Origin: Bin52 sp965243345
GTDB lineage: Bacteria > Pseudomonadota > Alphaproteobacteria > Thalassobaculales > Thalassobaculaceae
Direction of reading: 5' to 3'
Assembly: GCA_965243345.1 (NCBI GenBank)
Contig: CBDEUR010000003.1
Location: 2,418,001-2,482,000 of the forward strand
Length of the DNA stretch: 64,000 nucleotides
The first letter of the stretch is position 1; each line of letters begins with the position of its first letter. Below the pieces are notes generated by a model. The model saw only the letters and a program-made list of their open reading frames with translations, searched no databases and had not been told where the DNA came from. Of this stretch, positions 10,463 to 19,572 are shown in pieces. Position numbers and translations under genes: made by a program.

Positions 10463-12034
10463 TCAGCCTGGCAAACGGATCGGGAAGGTCGCCCGAATGG
10501 CGCGGTCCACATCGGGAGCGATGTGACCGGGCTTCGGCCCTGCCAGCAACGCCCGCGTCCGGTCGCGTGCCCGCGAGAGCAGGTCCTCGGCGCCATTGTC
10601 GCGCCACTCCTGCGGCGTGCTTCGATCGCCCAGGTCGGGGTAGCAGTAGTCGCTCTGCATCCGTTCCATGGTCTGCGGATGGTCCAGGTAATGCCCGGGC
10701 CCGCCGATGCACACGTCGCGGACGGCCTCGAACGACAGGGTTTCCTCGGAGACTTCGATCCCGCGGGTTGCGCGCAGTACGGCACCGATCAGGTCGTTGT
10801 CCAGCACGAAGCTCTCCAGCGAACAGGCCAGCAACGAGCCATACATGCCCGCGGCTTCATAGATCAGGTTCGCGCCGGCCAGAGCACTGAGCAGTTCCGT
10901 GCAGCCCTTTTCGTAACCGGCCTGGAAATCCGGCATCTTGGAATCCGTCATGCCGGCAGAGACGGCGCACGGAATGCCGTAATGCTGCGCCATCTGCGCG
11001 CACGCTGCCATCAGCAGCCCCTGTTCGGCGCTCCCTCCGGACATTGCACCGGTTCGCAGGTCCGAGACGAAGGGCAGCGCGCCGAACAGGGCCGGGTGTC
11101 CGGGCCTCAACAGGTTCACGTAGACCAGGCCGGCCAGGACCTCGGCGGTTTGCTGGGCCACGGCGCCGGCCAGCGCCGCCGGGCTTGTCGCACCGGCCTG
11201 GCCGGCCGATACCAGCTTCAGCGGGACGCCGTGATCGCAGCAGGCTTCGATCACCCCCAGCGCGTCTTCCGCGAACTTCAACGGCGGCACGACAAAGCAC
11301 GTGGAAACGCACAGGAACGGCCGGTCGCGGAACGCGGCTTCGCCACCGGCCACCATGTGCATCAGGCGAATGCCGGCTGCCAGGTTGACCGCATTGGCAA
11401 AACTGGTGCCGACATGCTTGCGCGTCCCGCTCAGACAGGCGTAGGCCGTGTTCAGGTCCATCTCGAACGGGTCGAGGATGTCCCTCGCCACGACGGTGCG
11501 CTGGAACATGTGGATGTTGGGCAACCGATCCGCCAGCCGGGCCATGTTGTAGAGGTCGACGAGATGCGAATCCCGCACCTCGAGCGTTTCGCTGTCGACC
11601 ATGTGGACCGCTGCGCCTGACGTGCCAAGATGAATGCGCCGGCCCGACGGGTCCAGATCGTGGTCAGGGTCCTGCGCGTACAACTTGAACCCCCGCCCGG
11701 CAGTTGCAAGAGCGCGCCCGCAAACCTCGCGCGGGATCAGCAGTCGGCCGTCGCCGGTCAGCGATCCGCCAGCCGCCCTCACGACGTCGATGCAGCGTTG
11801 CGAAGCGTCGCGCATGCCGATCTCCGAGAGAATGCGCACCGCCGTGTCATGCACGGCGACGACGTCGCCCTCGCTCAACGGCCTGTATCGACCGCCGGCA
11901 ATGCCGGGCCAGATGGCGGCCGTCTGCCCCCTGCCGGCGCCATCCCGGCGTGCGCGGCGGCGGGCGGACCGGCCAACGCGCCGGGTTCCAGTACCCTCGG
12001 CAGTCTCGATCGGGATCCGCGTGTTCGGTGTCAC
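10463..12034 (-). CDS. trimethylamine methyltransferase (MttB) family protein, non-pyrrolysine type
   Basis: 523 residues of the COG5598/MttB TIM-barrel family (conserved stretches GTSGAAVHMVD, FQRTVVARD, and the MSGGSAEQGLLMAACAQMAQHYGIP region). Characterised relatives (MtgB and others) move a methyl group from a quaternary amine such as glycine betaine or proline betaine to a corrinoid protein. The frame has no internal TAG, so it does not use pyrrolysine as true MttB does. GTG start at 12034. It is downstream of the Rieske oxygenase and RpiR genes on the same strand (86-base gap). No corrinoid-binding partner is encoded in the window, so the methyl acceptor is unknown. Confidence 0.85.
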   Translation of the reverse strand: MTPNTRIPIETAEGTGTRRVGRSARRRARRDGAGRGQTAAIWPGIAGGRYRPLSEGDVVAVHDTAVRILSEIGMRDASQRCIDVVRAAGGSLTGDGRLLIPREVCGRALATAGRGFKLYAQDPDHDLDPSGRRIHLGTSGAAVHMVDSETLEVRDSHLVDLYNMARLADRLPNIHMFQRTVVARDILDPFEMDLNTAYACLSGTRKHVGTSFANAVNLAAGIRLMHMVAGGEAAFRDRPFLCVSTCFVVPPLKFAEDALGVIEACCDHGVPLKLVSAGQAGATSPAALAGAVAQQTAEVLAGLVYVNLLRPGHPALFGALPFVSDLRTGAMSGGSAEQGLLMAACAQMAQHYGIPCAVSAGMTDSKMPDFQAGYEKGCTELLSALAGANLIYEAAGMYGSLLACSLESFVLDNDLIGAVLRATRGIEVSEETLSFEAVRDVCIGGPGHYLDHPQTMERMQSDYCYPDLGDRSTPQEWRDNGAEDLLSRARDRTRALLAGPKPGHIAPDVDRAIRATFPIRLPG

Positions 12035-12120
12035 GGCGTCATTTCCGGGGATTCAGGAACGAGGCCCCAGCTGTGGAGACAGGGATCGGCACCGAGTCCC
12101 ATCGGCTCTCCTGGAAGTCC

Positions 12121-13236
12121 TCATCCGCGCACCACGGCGTCGTCGTCCAGCGCTTCCCTGATCCAGCCGTGCAGGGCCTGGAGGGAATGCTCCGAGTTCA
12201 CGCCGCCGTGCGGATCGATCAGCAGCGGTCCCGGACGGTAGCCCCTGCTGTTCAGGCCCCGCTGCACCGATTCGACGAGACGGACATCCTCTTCGACCGT
12301 TGTCTGCCGGTCCTGGTGCGCGAGCCGGCGGATAACGTCGGAGTCGGCACCGTCAACCGTGTACCAGCTGCGCCGGACCGTAACCCTGTCCACACCCTGC
12401 GGCCGCCAGTGATAGGTGTTCAGCACGTTGCCCGGATACACCTGGAAGGAGAACATCGGCCACAGGAACCAGGAACTGTAGCTGGCGGCATGCGCGTTGG
12501 CGTGCAGATCGATGGAGTAGGTCATCCGGTCCAGGTTCTGGCATTCCGTCGTGTGGCGCAGGCAATAGCCCTGGGGCCGGATATCGTAGGTCTGCGGCCT
12601 GATCACCCCGGTCGAGAAAGTGGGGTGATTGCGGGCGCAGTGGTAGCATTCGCAGTAGTTCTCGACGGACACCTTCCAGTTGCAGGTTTCGTCGACATCG
12701 ATCCATTCTAGGGGTTTCAGCCGGTCGATGTCCGGTACGAAGGCCCGCAGCTCGGCTTCGACACCGGGAAACCACTCCGCCATGGGTCTGGCGTCGGGGT
12801 CGGGATTGACGAACAGAAACCCGCACAGGTTCTCGACCGGGATTTCCGTCAGCCGGACCCGATCCTTCGGAAAACCCGGCATGGCCCGCTGGTTGGCGGC
12901 GCCCCGCAGCGACCCGTCCAGTTCGTAGGTCCAGGCGTGATACGGGCAGATGATGAAGCGGCAGTTGCCGCTTCCGCGCACCAGCTCGTGCGCCCTGTGC
13001 TGACAGACGTTGTAGAAGGCGCGGATGTCGCCGGCCCGGTCCCTGATGCAGAACAGGCCTTCGCCGGCAATATCGAAGGCGAAATAGTCACCGGCCCGCT
13101 CCAGGGCGGACGCATGTCCGGCAAAGTGCCAGGTCGATCCGAACAGGCCCCGGCATTCCCGTCGGTAGGTTTCGGGATCGGTGTAGTAGCGGGCGTCCAG
13201 CGCCCTGGAGATCGTGGAAGGTGTGCGGGTGTTCAC
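12121..13236 (-). CDS. Rieske [2Fe-2S] oxygenase alpha subunit (glycine betaine/carnitine-monooxygenase-like)
   Basis: 371 residues. The N-terminal Rieske domain has C78-x-H80 ... C97-x-x-H100 (CQH...CPYH); the C-terminal catalytic domain has the mononuclear iron motif around E196, H199 and H204 (CYHCARNH). Relatives such as GbcA and CntA remove methyl groups or cleave quaternary amines with O2. Translation starts at GTG and shares a GTGA overlap with the upstream rpiR-type gene, so the two are coupled. With the MttB-like and DMGDH-like genes this points to breakdown of a methylated quaternary amine. A matching reductase subunit is not in the window. Confidence 0.88.
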   Translation of the reverse strand: MNTRTPSTISRALDARYYTDPETYRRECRGLFGSTWHFAGHASALERAGDYFAFDIAGEGLFCIRDRAGDIRAFYNVCQHRAHELVRGSGNCRFIICPYHAWTYELDGSLRGAANQRAMPGFPKDRVRLTEIPVENLCGFLFVNPDPDARPMAEWFPGVEAELRAFVPDIDRLKPLEWIDVDETCNWKVSVENYCECYHCARNHPTFSTGVIRPQTYDIRPQGYCLRHTTECQNLDRMTYSIDLHANAHAASYSSWFLWPMFSFQVYPGNVLNTYHWRPQGVDRVTVRRSWYTVDGADSDVIRRLAHQDRQTTVEEDVRLVESVQRGLNSRGYRPGPLLIDPHGGVNSEHSLQALHGWIREALDDDAVVRG

Positions 13237-14153
13237 GTCCGCGGGCTCTCCTCGTCCCAGTAGATGCCGAACTCGCGCCGCCGCCGGTGAAACTCCTCGA
13301 TATTCTCGATCACGTCCGGATCGGCATCGGCAACGACAAACGCCGTCAGCGTTTCCAGGAACGCCGCAAGGGCGACCGTCGATGCGAAGAATTGCGGCGT
13401 GTCCACCGGAATGACGAAGCGATGATCCGCCCGCAGCAGGACCGGCGAGGCGGGGCTGTCCGAAAGACCGATGATCGCGACTCCCTGTTCGCGGGCGACC
13501 GCGACCGCCTCCACGACCTCGCGCCGGTAGGGCCTGAACGTCATGGCGAGCAGCACATCGCCCCTGCCGGCCCGGGCGATGCTGTCGAGGGGAATACCCT
13601 CGTCGCGCGGAATGGCCCGGACATTGTCGACCGCCATCCCGGCCAGGTAGGCAAAGTTCCGGGCGACCGCGTGGGCTATGCCGACCCCCAGCACGAAGGT
13701 CTGCCGTGCCGCAACGATTGTCTCGGCCGCACGCTTGAGGGATTGGGCGTTGGCGGCGGAATACAGGCTCTCGATGTTGACCAACGAGGTTTCGGCCATC
13801 GCCTTGTAGAGGCCGGCCAGCCTGCCGCCGCGGGAGAGGGACTGCAGCCAGCGCGCTCGATCCGGGAAGTTCTCCCGGCCTTCGCGAATCCGGTCACGAA
13901 ACGGCTGGCGGAATTCGTCGTAGCCGTCGAACCCGACCGCGCGCGCCATGCGAACGAAACTGTTGGGCTTTACGTCGGCCGATTCGGCGATCTCCCGGAT
14001 GGAGGTCACACCGACATCGTTCGGATTCTCCAGGACATAGGCGGCGGCCTTGCGGACCTGGGGCGTCAACGTCTCGAGCCCGGCCGCCAGCCGTTCCAGC
14101 ACACCGGCTGGTGCCGCATCCGCGATCCTCGATGGTACAATCATTTCTTTCAT
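13233..14153 (-). CDS. RpiR-family transcriptional regulator (HTH + SIS)
   Basis: 306 residues: N-terminal RpiR helix-turn-helix (about 15-90; LTPQVRKAAAYVLENP and IREIAESADVKPNSFVRMARAVGF) and a C-terminal SIS sugar-isomerase-like sensor domain (about 130-265). It is divergent from the DMGDH-like gene, with only 31 bases between the two chosen starts, and is the first gene of the rpiR-Rieske-MttB operon. A palindrome with GTACAATC/GATTGTAC arms overlaps its start, so it probably controls both directions and itself. ATG 14153 (MKEMIVPSR) is chosen; ATG 14144 is an alternative. The inducer is probably an intermediate of the pathway. Confidence 0.88.
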   Translation of the reverse strand: MKEMIVPSRIADAAPAGVLERLAAGLETLTPQVRKAAAYVLENPNDVGVTSIREIAESADVKPNSFVRMARAVGFDGYDEFRQPFRDRIREGRENFPDRARWLQSLSRGGRLAGLYKAMAETSLVNIESLYSAANAQSLKRAAETIVAARQTFVLGVGIAHAVARNFAYLAGMAVDNVRAIPRDEGIPLDSIARAGRGDVLLAMTFRPYRREVVEAVAVAREQGVAIIGLSDSPASPVLLRADHRFVIPVDTPQFFASTVALAAFLETLTAFVVADADPDVIENIEEFHRRRREFGIYWDEESPRT

Positions 14154-14176
14154 CGTTGACGATTGTACAAATGTAC
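14135..14176. promoter_or_regulatory. probable RpiR operator between divergent operons
   Basis: Inverted arms GTACAATC (14135-14142) and GATTGTAC (14161-14168), 18 bases apart, followed by a further TGTAC half-site at 14172-14176. They cover the start codon of the regulator gene and the short gap to the DMGDH-like gene, the expected place for autoregulation. Confidence 0.5.
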
Positions 14177-14184
14177 GATAGCGC

Positions 14185-16668
14185 ATGTCCAACGAAAACG
14201 ACCTCCTCCTGCGGGATGTCCCGAGAAGGCAACCTGACATGCTCCCCAGCCACGCCCGGGTAGTCATCATCGGTGGCGGCATCATGGGATGCGGCCTGGC
14301 CTACCACCTGGCGCACGAAGACTGGTGCGACGTGATCCTGCTGGAAAAGGGGGAACTCACCTCCGGTTCCACGTGGCATGCGGCCGGGCAGGTCACCCAC
14401 TCGACCTCCAGCTATTCGCTCGGCCAGTGCGTCGGATACAACATCGATCTCTACGCCAACGTTCTGGAGCGCGAGACGGGCCAGTCGGTCACCTGGCACG
14501 GCTGCGGTTCCCTGCGCCTGGCCTACACCGACGACGAGGTGGATTGGCTGCGGCACACCACCAGCGTCGGCCGTGCTCTGGGATTCCCGATGGAAATCGT
14601 CGGGCCGAACCGCATCCGCGAGTTGCACCCCTTCTACAATCTGGATGGCGTCCAGGCGGCGCTCCACACGCCGGACGACGGCCATGTCGATCCCGCCGGC
14701 GCAACCCTTGCCCTGGCCCAGGGTGCGCGTCAGCGGGGTGCGAAGGTCATTCGCCAGTGCCGGGTAACCGGCGTGCAGGCCGAACCGAACGGCGAATGGC
14801 GGGTCCGGACCCTTCGGGGCGACATCGTCTGCGAACATGTCGTCAATGCCGGCGGGACCTACGCCCGTCAGGTCGGGCAGTGGGTCGGCCTCGACATCCC
14901 GGCCACGTCGATGACCCACCACTACCTGATTACCGATACCGTGCCGGAATTCCAGGCAATGGCGGGCGAACTGCCGGTCGTCCGCGACGACCGGCTTGTC
15001 TCCGGCTACGTCCGGATGGAGCAGAAATCGGGCCTCATCGGCATCTATGAGAAGGCCAATCCCAACACGGTCTGGGAAGACGGATGCCCGTGGGACGCCG
15101 AGAACGAGCTGTTCGATCCGGACTACGACCGCATCATGCCGTGGCTGGAGAACGCCATGGACCGCATGCCGGTTCTGGCAGAGCTGGGAATCAGGCGTAC
15201 CGTGCACGGTGCGATCTCACATCCTCCCGACGGAAACCCGCTGGTCGGGCCGGCGCCGGGACTGCGCAACTACTGGCTGGATTGCGGGTGCCAGATCGGC
15301 ATCGGCTGGGGGCCGGGCCTGACCCGGCAACTGGCGCGGTGGATGGTGCACGGATCGGCCGACATCAACATGCGGGACTACGATCCGCGCCGGTTCGGTT
15401 CCTATGCCGACGCCGAGTTTCAGGTCACCAAGGCGAAGGAAGACTACCTTCTGCGCCACGAAATCCCGTTCCCGCATCTCAACCGCCCGGACGGGCGGCC
15501 GGTCAGGCCGAGTGCGCTGTATGGCCGCCTCAAGGCCAAGGGCGCAGTCTTCGAGGAGGTCTGCGGCTGGGAGCGGCCGCGCTGGTTCGCCACCGGCGAT
15601 CTGGAACAGCGGGACTACTATTCGTTCCGGCGGGCGCCCTGGTACGACGCGGTGGCGGGTGAGACCGCTGCCGTGCGCGAGCGCGCCGGGATCATGGACA
15701 TCTCCGCCTTCGCCAAGGTCGAAGTGTCCGGGCCGGATGCCCACGCGCTGGTCGAACGCCTCATTCCCAACCGCGCGCCTGGCCAGGCCGGCCGCCTCGC
15801 CCTCGCGCACCTGCTGGGCGTGAACGGCCGGATAGAACTGGAAGCCGCCATCGCCCGCCTTGCCGAAGACCGGTTCTACTTTACCTGCGCCGCATTCTTC
15901 GAGCAGCGTCTGCTCGATCATCTGGCGAAACACCGGGGTGACGCCGTCGTCGACATCGTCAACCGTTCCGACGACTGGGGCGCCCTGGCGCTGAACGGCC
16001 CCCGGTCGCGCCACATTCTCGCGGCCTGCACCGATGCAGCGCTCGACAACGCGAACTTCCCCTGGCTGCGGGCGCAGGAGATCTCTCTCGCCGGAACCAC
16101 GCTGTGGGCGTTGCGCATGTCCTATGCCGGCGAGCTCGGCTGGGAACTTCACGGCCCGGCCGACACGGTCGCCGCCGCCTACGACGCGCTCTGGACAGCC
16201 GGCGAGGCGCACGGCATCGCGGATTACGGATCGTTTGCCATGAACGGCATGCGGATGGAAAAGATGTTCAAGGGCGCCGGCGAGCTCACGAACGAAGTGA
16301 CCCTGCCCGAGGCCGGCGTCATGCGGTTCGTCAGGATGGACAACGGCGACTTTGTCGGCAAGGCGGCGACGCAGGCGGCCATCGCCAGGCCGCTGCGCTG
16401 GCAGTGCGTGTACCTGGAGATCGACGGGGACGGCGTGCATGACGGGCATGGCAGCGAGGCCGTCCTGTTGTCGGGCGAGCGGGTCGGAGCGACCAGTTCG
16501 GTCGCCTGGGGGCACCGGGTGCAGAAGCTGCTCGCCTTTGCCTATGTGAGACCGGACTGCGCCGACCCCGGCACCAGTCTCGAGGTTGTCATCATGGGCG
16601 AACCCCGCGCGGCCCGGGTGCTGGCCGATGCCGCCTACGATCCCGAAAACTGGGTGCCGCAAGGGTAG
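14185..16668 (+). CDS. dimethylglycine/sarcosine dehydrogenase-type FAD oxidoreductase with GcvT domain
   Basis: 827 residues. The N-terminal FAD-dependent DAO domain has the VVIIGGGIMGCG dinucleotide fold (about 26-37) and GSTWHAAGQ, whose H65 corresponds to the histidine that binds FAD covalently in dimethylglycine dehydrogenase. The C-terminal half (about 430-820) is a GcvT/aminomethyltransferase fold that passes the released one-carbon unit to tetrahydrofolate. The enzyme demethylates N-methyl glycine-type compounds, fitting the last steps after a Rieske oxygenase. The start is uncertain: ATG 14185 gives the longest form; ATG 14239, with a weak GAAGG upstream, would leave room for a promoter. 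Divergent from rpiR. Confidence 0.87.
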   Translation: MSNENDLLLRDVPRRQPDMLPSHARVVIIGGGIMGCGLAYHLAHEDWCDVILLEKGELTSGSTWHAAGQVTHSTSSYSLGQCVGYNIDLYANVLERETGQSVTWHGCGSLRLAYTDDEVDWLRHTTSVGRALGFPMEIVGPNRIRELHPFYNLDGVQAALHTPDDGHVDPAGATLALAQGARQRGAKVIRQCRVTGVQAEPNGEWRVRTLRGDIVCEHVVNAGGTYARQVGQWVGLDIPATSMTHHYLITDTVPEFQAMAGELPVVRDDRLVSGYVRMEQKSGLIGIYEKANPNTVWEDGCPWDAENELFDPDYDRIMPWLENAMDRMPVLAELGIRRTVHGAISHPPDGNPLVGPAPGLRNYWLDCGCQIGIGWGPGLTRQLARWMVHGSADINMRDYDPRRFGSYADAEFQVTKAKEDYLLRHEIPFPHLNRPDGRPVRPSALYGRLKAKGAVFEEVCGWERPRWFATGDLEQRDYYSFRRAPWYDAVAGETAAVRERAGIMDISAFAKVEVSGPDAHALVERLIPNRAPGQAGRLALAHLLGVNGRIELEAAIARLAEDRFYFTCAAFFEQRLLDHLAKHRGDAVVDIVNRSDDWGALALNGPRSRHILAACTDAALDNANFPWLRAQEISLAGTTLWALRMSYAGELGWELHGPADTVAAAYDALWTAGEAHGIADYGSFAMNGMRMEKMFKGAGELTNEVTLPEAGVMRFVRMDNGDFVGKAATQAAIARPLRWQCVYLEIDGDGVHDGHGSEAVLLSGERVGATSSVAWGHRVQKLLAFAYVRPDCADPGTSLEVVIMGEPRAARVLADAAYDPENWVPQG

Positions 16669-17281
16669 GCCGATATCCGTCCTGGCAACGCAAGCCGATC
16701 CCCGCGCCGCGGCCGGGACCGCTGTGCCGGGTACCGAACCCGGAGGCTGCCCGGTGCCCGAAGAGGGCGGGTTCGTTGTCCGCGAAGGCCGGCTGATCTC
16801 CGTCGTGGGCGAGGAGTAAGTCGATCAGGTCTGCGGCGCCGGGGCAGCCATCATCGGGTAGACTCATCCGGCGGTCTCGGATGCCTGCGACCGGTCCACA
16901 CGGCGGTCCCCGAAAACCGCTCCTTCCCTCGCCATCCCTCGCTCGCTCCTGTCATGGTCCGGACACCGACAGGGGTGTCATTCCGTTCATCAGATGAGTA
17001 CCCGTTGCGCCTGTTCGTATTCTTGTTCATGAACTGATTGTCACCTTCGCGCGTCATGCCGCGGCCCGGCCGGGCACTCCCGCCGGCTTGCATTGCCGTT
17101 TCCCGCTTCCTACAGTGTCGTTCCATCGCCGCGCGGCGGTTGGGGACACGGTTTCCGCGGGTGCGCGGCGGAGCTGCTGCCCAGGCCGGATGCCGCAAAC
17201 AGGACGGCTGTCACTGCCCGGGCAGGTGAACGACGCCGAGCGGCGGTCGTGTTCACACGCGCCACGTACAGTGGGACGGGC
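16669..17281. other. non-coding stretch before the BVMO gene
   Basis: About 610 bases. Several short frames exist, none with a recognisable product or a convincing ribosome-binding site. No promoter could be assigned with confidence. Confidence 0.5.
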
Positions 17282-19021
17282 ATGACGACATCACCATCCT
17301 CCCCGCCTATCGAGACCGGAACCCGGTACGACGCCGTGATCGTCGGTGCGGGGTTCGGCGGCATGTACATGCTGCACGCCCTGCGCAGGCTGGGGTTTTC
17401 CGCCCGGGTGTTCGAGGCCGGCGACGATGTCGGCGGAACCTGGTACTGGAACCGCTACCCGGGAGCACGCTGCGATATCGAGAGCCTGCAGTACTCCTAT
17501 TCCTTCGACCCGGACCTCGACCAGGAATGGAGCTGGTCCGAACGCTACTCGCCACAGCCGGAGATCCTCGCCTACGCCAACCACGTGGCGGACCGGTTCG
17601 ACCTGCGCCGCGACATTCGCTTCGCAACCCGGGTGACCTCGGCCCGGTTCGACGAGGACGCCGGGTGCTGGGAGGTCGAGACCGACCGCGGCGACAGGGT
17701 CACCGGATGGTTCTGCATCATGGCGGTCGGGTGCCTCTCGAACGCAAACATTCCGGACTTCCCCGGACGCGACGAGTTCCAGGGACCCATCCTGCATACC
17801 GGGCACTGGCCGCACGAGGAGGTGGACTTCACCGGCAAGCGGGTGGCGGTCATCGGCACCGGGTCATCGGCAATACAGTCGATCCCGGTCATCGCCAGCC
17901 AGGCCAGTCGGCTGACGGTGTTCCAGCGCACGCCGAACTACTCCGTCCCGGCGTGGAACCGTCCCATGGACCGGGAACAGGAACGCGAGGTGAAGGCCGA
18001 CTACCCGGGACTGCGGGCGCGGATGCGGGGTCGCCCCACCGGCTTCTTCTTTCCGTTCAACGCCGACCCGGCGCTTGCGTCGACGCCGGAGGAACGCGAG
18101 CGCCAGTACGAGGAGTTCTGGGACCGCGGAGGCCTGCCGTTTCTCGGCGCCTACGGCGACCTGCTCTTCGACGCCGACGCCAACGAGACCGCGGCCGAGT
18201 TCGCCCGCGAAAAGATCCGCGCCGTCGTCCGGGACCCGGCCACCGCCGAACTGCTGTGCCCGGACAACGTGTTCGGCTGCAAGCGACTGTGCGTCGATAC
18301 CGGATACTACGAAACCTACAACCTGCCGCATGTCCGCCTCGTCGACGTCTCGGGTACGCCGATCGAACGGTTCTCCCGTGACGGGGTGGTGGTCGACGGG
18401 ACCACGTGGCCGGCCGACGTCATCATCTGCGCCACCGGATTCGCCGCCATGACCGGCTCGTTCGAACGCATGGAGATCACCGGGCGCGACGGCCTGACAC
18501 TCGCCGAGAAATGGCGTGCGGGACCGCGTACCTGCCTCGGGCTTTCGACGCACGGGTTCCCGAACCTGTTCATGATCACCGGTCCGGGCAGCCCGTCGGT
18601 CCTCGCCAGCATGATCCAGGCCATCGAGCAGCACGTCGACTGGATGGCCGACTGCATGGCGCACCTGCGCGACATCGGCGCACGCACCATCGAACCCGGG
18701 GTCGCGGCCGAGGATGCATGGGTGGACCACGTCAACGAGGTCGCCGGTGTCTCGCTGCGCTCGACCTGTTCATCCTGGTACGTCGGGGCCAACATCCCGG
18801 GACGGCCGCGGGTGTTCATGCCCTACATCGGCGGGTTTCCGATCTACGTGAACCGCTGCAACGAGGTGATGGATGCCGGCTACGAGGGATTCATCATCAC
18901 CGGCGGCGAGAAGCCATCGGCATCGCCCGAGATCCGCCTGACCGAACGCTGGCACGTTCCGGTCGACATGGACGTGATCTCCCCGGCCATGGTCGCGGCA
19001 CGCCAGGTCCCGGTGGTCTGA
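17282..19021 (+). CDS. flavin-containing Baeyer-Villiger-type monooxygenase
   Basis: 579 residues. The N-terminal FAD site is VIVGAGFGGM (about 19-28). The BVMO fingerprint F-x-G-x3-H-T-x2-W-P is present as FQGPILHTGHWP starting at F166, and a second Rossmann motif for NADPH (VAVIGTGSSAI, about 187-197) follows. Such enzymes (cyclohexanone monooxygenase relatives) insert oxygen next to a ketone or oxidise N or S atoms, using NADPH and O2. ATG 17282 begins the conserved region; the frame upstream has no such character. It stands alone, so the substrate cannot be inferred. Confidence 0.9.
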   Translation: MTTSPSSPPIETGTRYDAVIVGAGFGGMYMLHALRRLGFSARVFEAGDDVGGTWYWNRYPGARCDIESLQYSYSFDPDLDQEWSWSERYSPQPEILAYANHVADRFDLRRDIRFATRVTSARFDEDAGCWEVETDRGDRVTGWFCIMAVGCLSNANIPDFPGRDEFQGPILHTGHWPHEEVDFTGKRVAVIGTGSSAIQSIPVIASQASRLTVFQRTPNYSVPAWNRPMDREQEREVKADYPGLRARMRGRPTGFFFPFNADPALASTPEERERQYEEFWDRGGLPFLGAYGDLLFDADANETAAEFAREKIRAVVRDPATAELLCPDNVFGCKRLCVDTGYYETYNLPHVRLVDVSGTPIERFSRDGVVVDGTTWPADVIICATGFAAMTGSFERMEITGRDGLTLAEKWRAGPRTCLGLSTHGFPNLFMITGPGSPSVLASMIQAIEQHVDWMADCMAHLRDIGARTIEPGVAAEDAWVDHVNEVAGVSLRSTCSSWYVGANIPGRPRVFMPYIGGFPIYVNRCNEVMDAGYEGFIITGGEKPSASPEIRLTERWHVPVDMDVISPAMVAARQVPVV

Positions 19022-19093
19022 GGCGCCGTCGCCGGCCTGTACCCGCGGGCATCACCCGTTCATGTCGCGACATGTGAACATCGGGAAGGTGCC

Positions 19094-19483
19094 ATGACGG
19101 TGGCGCGCCGGGAATTCCTGGCCGGGGCCGGGACCCTGCCGGTGCCCGCCGTCATACCACGGGGCGTGCCGGCATCGGTTCACCTCTGAGAGGCCGTGTT
19201 CACCACCGTGACCGACGGCTCCCTGGTCCTGCCCGGGAGCTTCGTCTTCGCCCCGATGCCCGAAGCCGAACTCGCGCGCGACCTGGCCGGATTCAGCATC
19301 TCCGCCGACCGGCTGGAGCCGGAATGCAATGTCGCGCTCTACCGCGACGGCACCAACACCGTGCTGTTCGATGCCGGCGCCGGTCCCGACTTCATGCCGA
19401 GCGCCGGGTTCCACCTGCCCGGCGGCGGCATCGGCCGGATCACGGCCGGCGGCGACGGCTACCGGTTCGTGCAGGAGGACTGA
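19094..19483 (+). pseudogene. MBL-fold metallohydrolase (SoxH-like), frameshifted and internally deleted
   Basis: A ribosome-binding site (GGAAGGT) and ATG 19094 start a Tat-type signal (VARREFLAGAG) that stops at 19187-19189 after 31 residues. The protein resumes in another frame from 19196 (FTTVTDGSLVLPG, then RLEPECNVALY and NTVLFDAG), matching the N-terminal part of SoxH-like periplasmic MBL proteins. After FMPSAGF it jumps directly to a C-terminal-looking GGGIGRI...GDGYRFV tail. The HxHxDH metal site that should lie between is missing. This is a dead gene at the end of the sox cluster, convergent with soxF. Confidence 0.7.
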
Positions 19484-19513
19484 TCACGCACGCGCGCGGC
19501 CGCCGCCGGGCAC

Positions 19514-19553
19514 GGGGCGGCATCACCGGGTGCGGACGCGGACGGGCCGCCCC
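19514..19553. terminator. GC-rich stem-loop between convergent genes
   Basis: GGGGCGGC (19514-19521) pairs with GCCGCCCC (19546-19553) across a 24-base loop, between the MBL pseudogene and the convergent soxF end. No clear T-run is present on either side, so the terminator role is only likely from position. Confidence 0.3.
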
Positions 19554-19572
19554 CGCACTCCGTGAGTCCGGG

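Noticed and set aside
10463..12034. Pyrrolysine-containing MttB
   Set aside because: The frame is continuous without an in-frame TAG, and the gene is of the non-pyrrolysine type.
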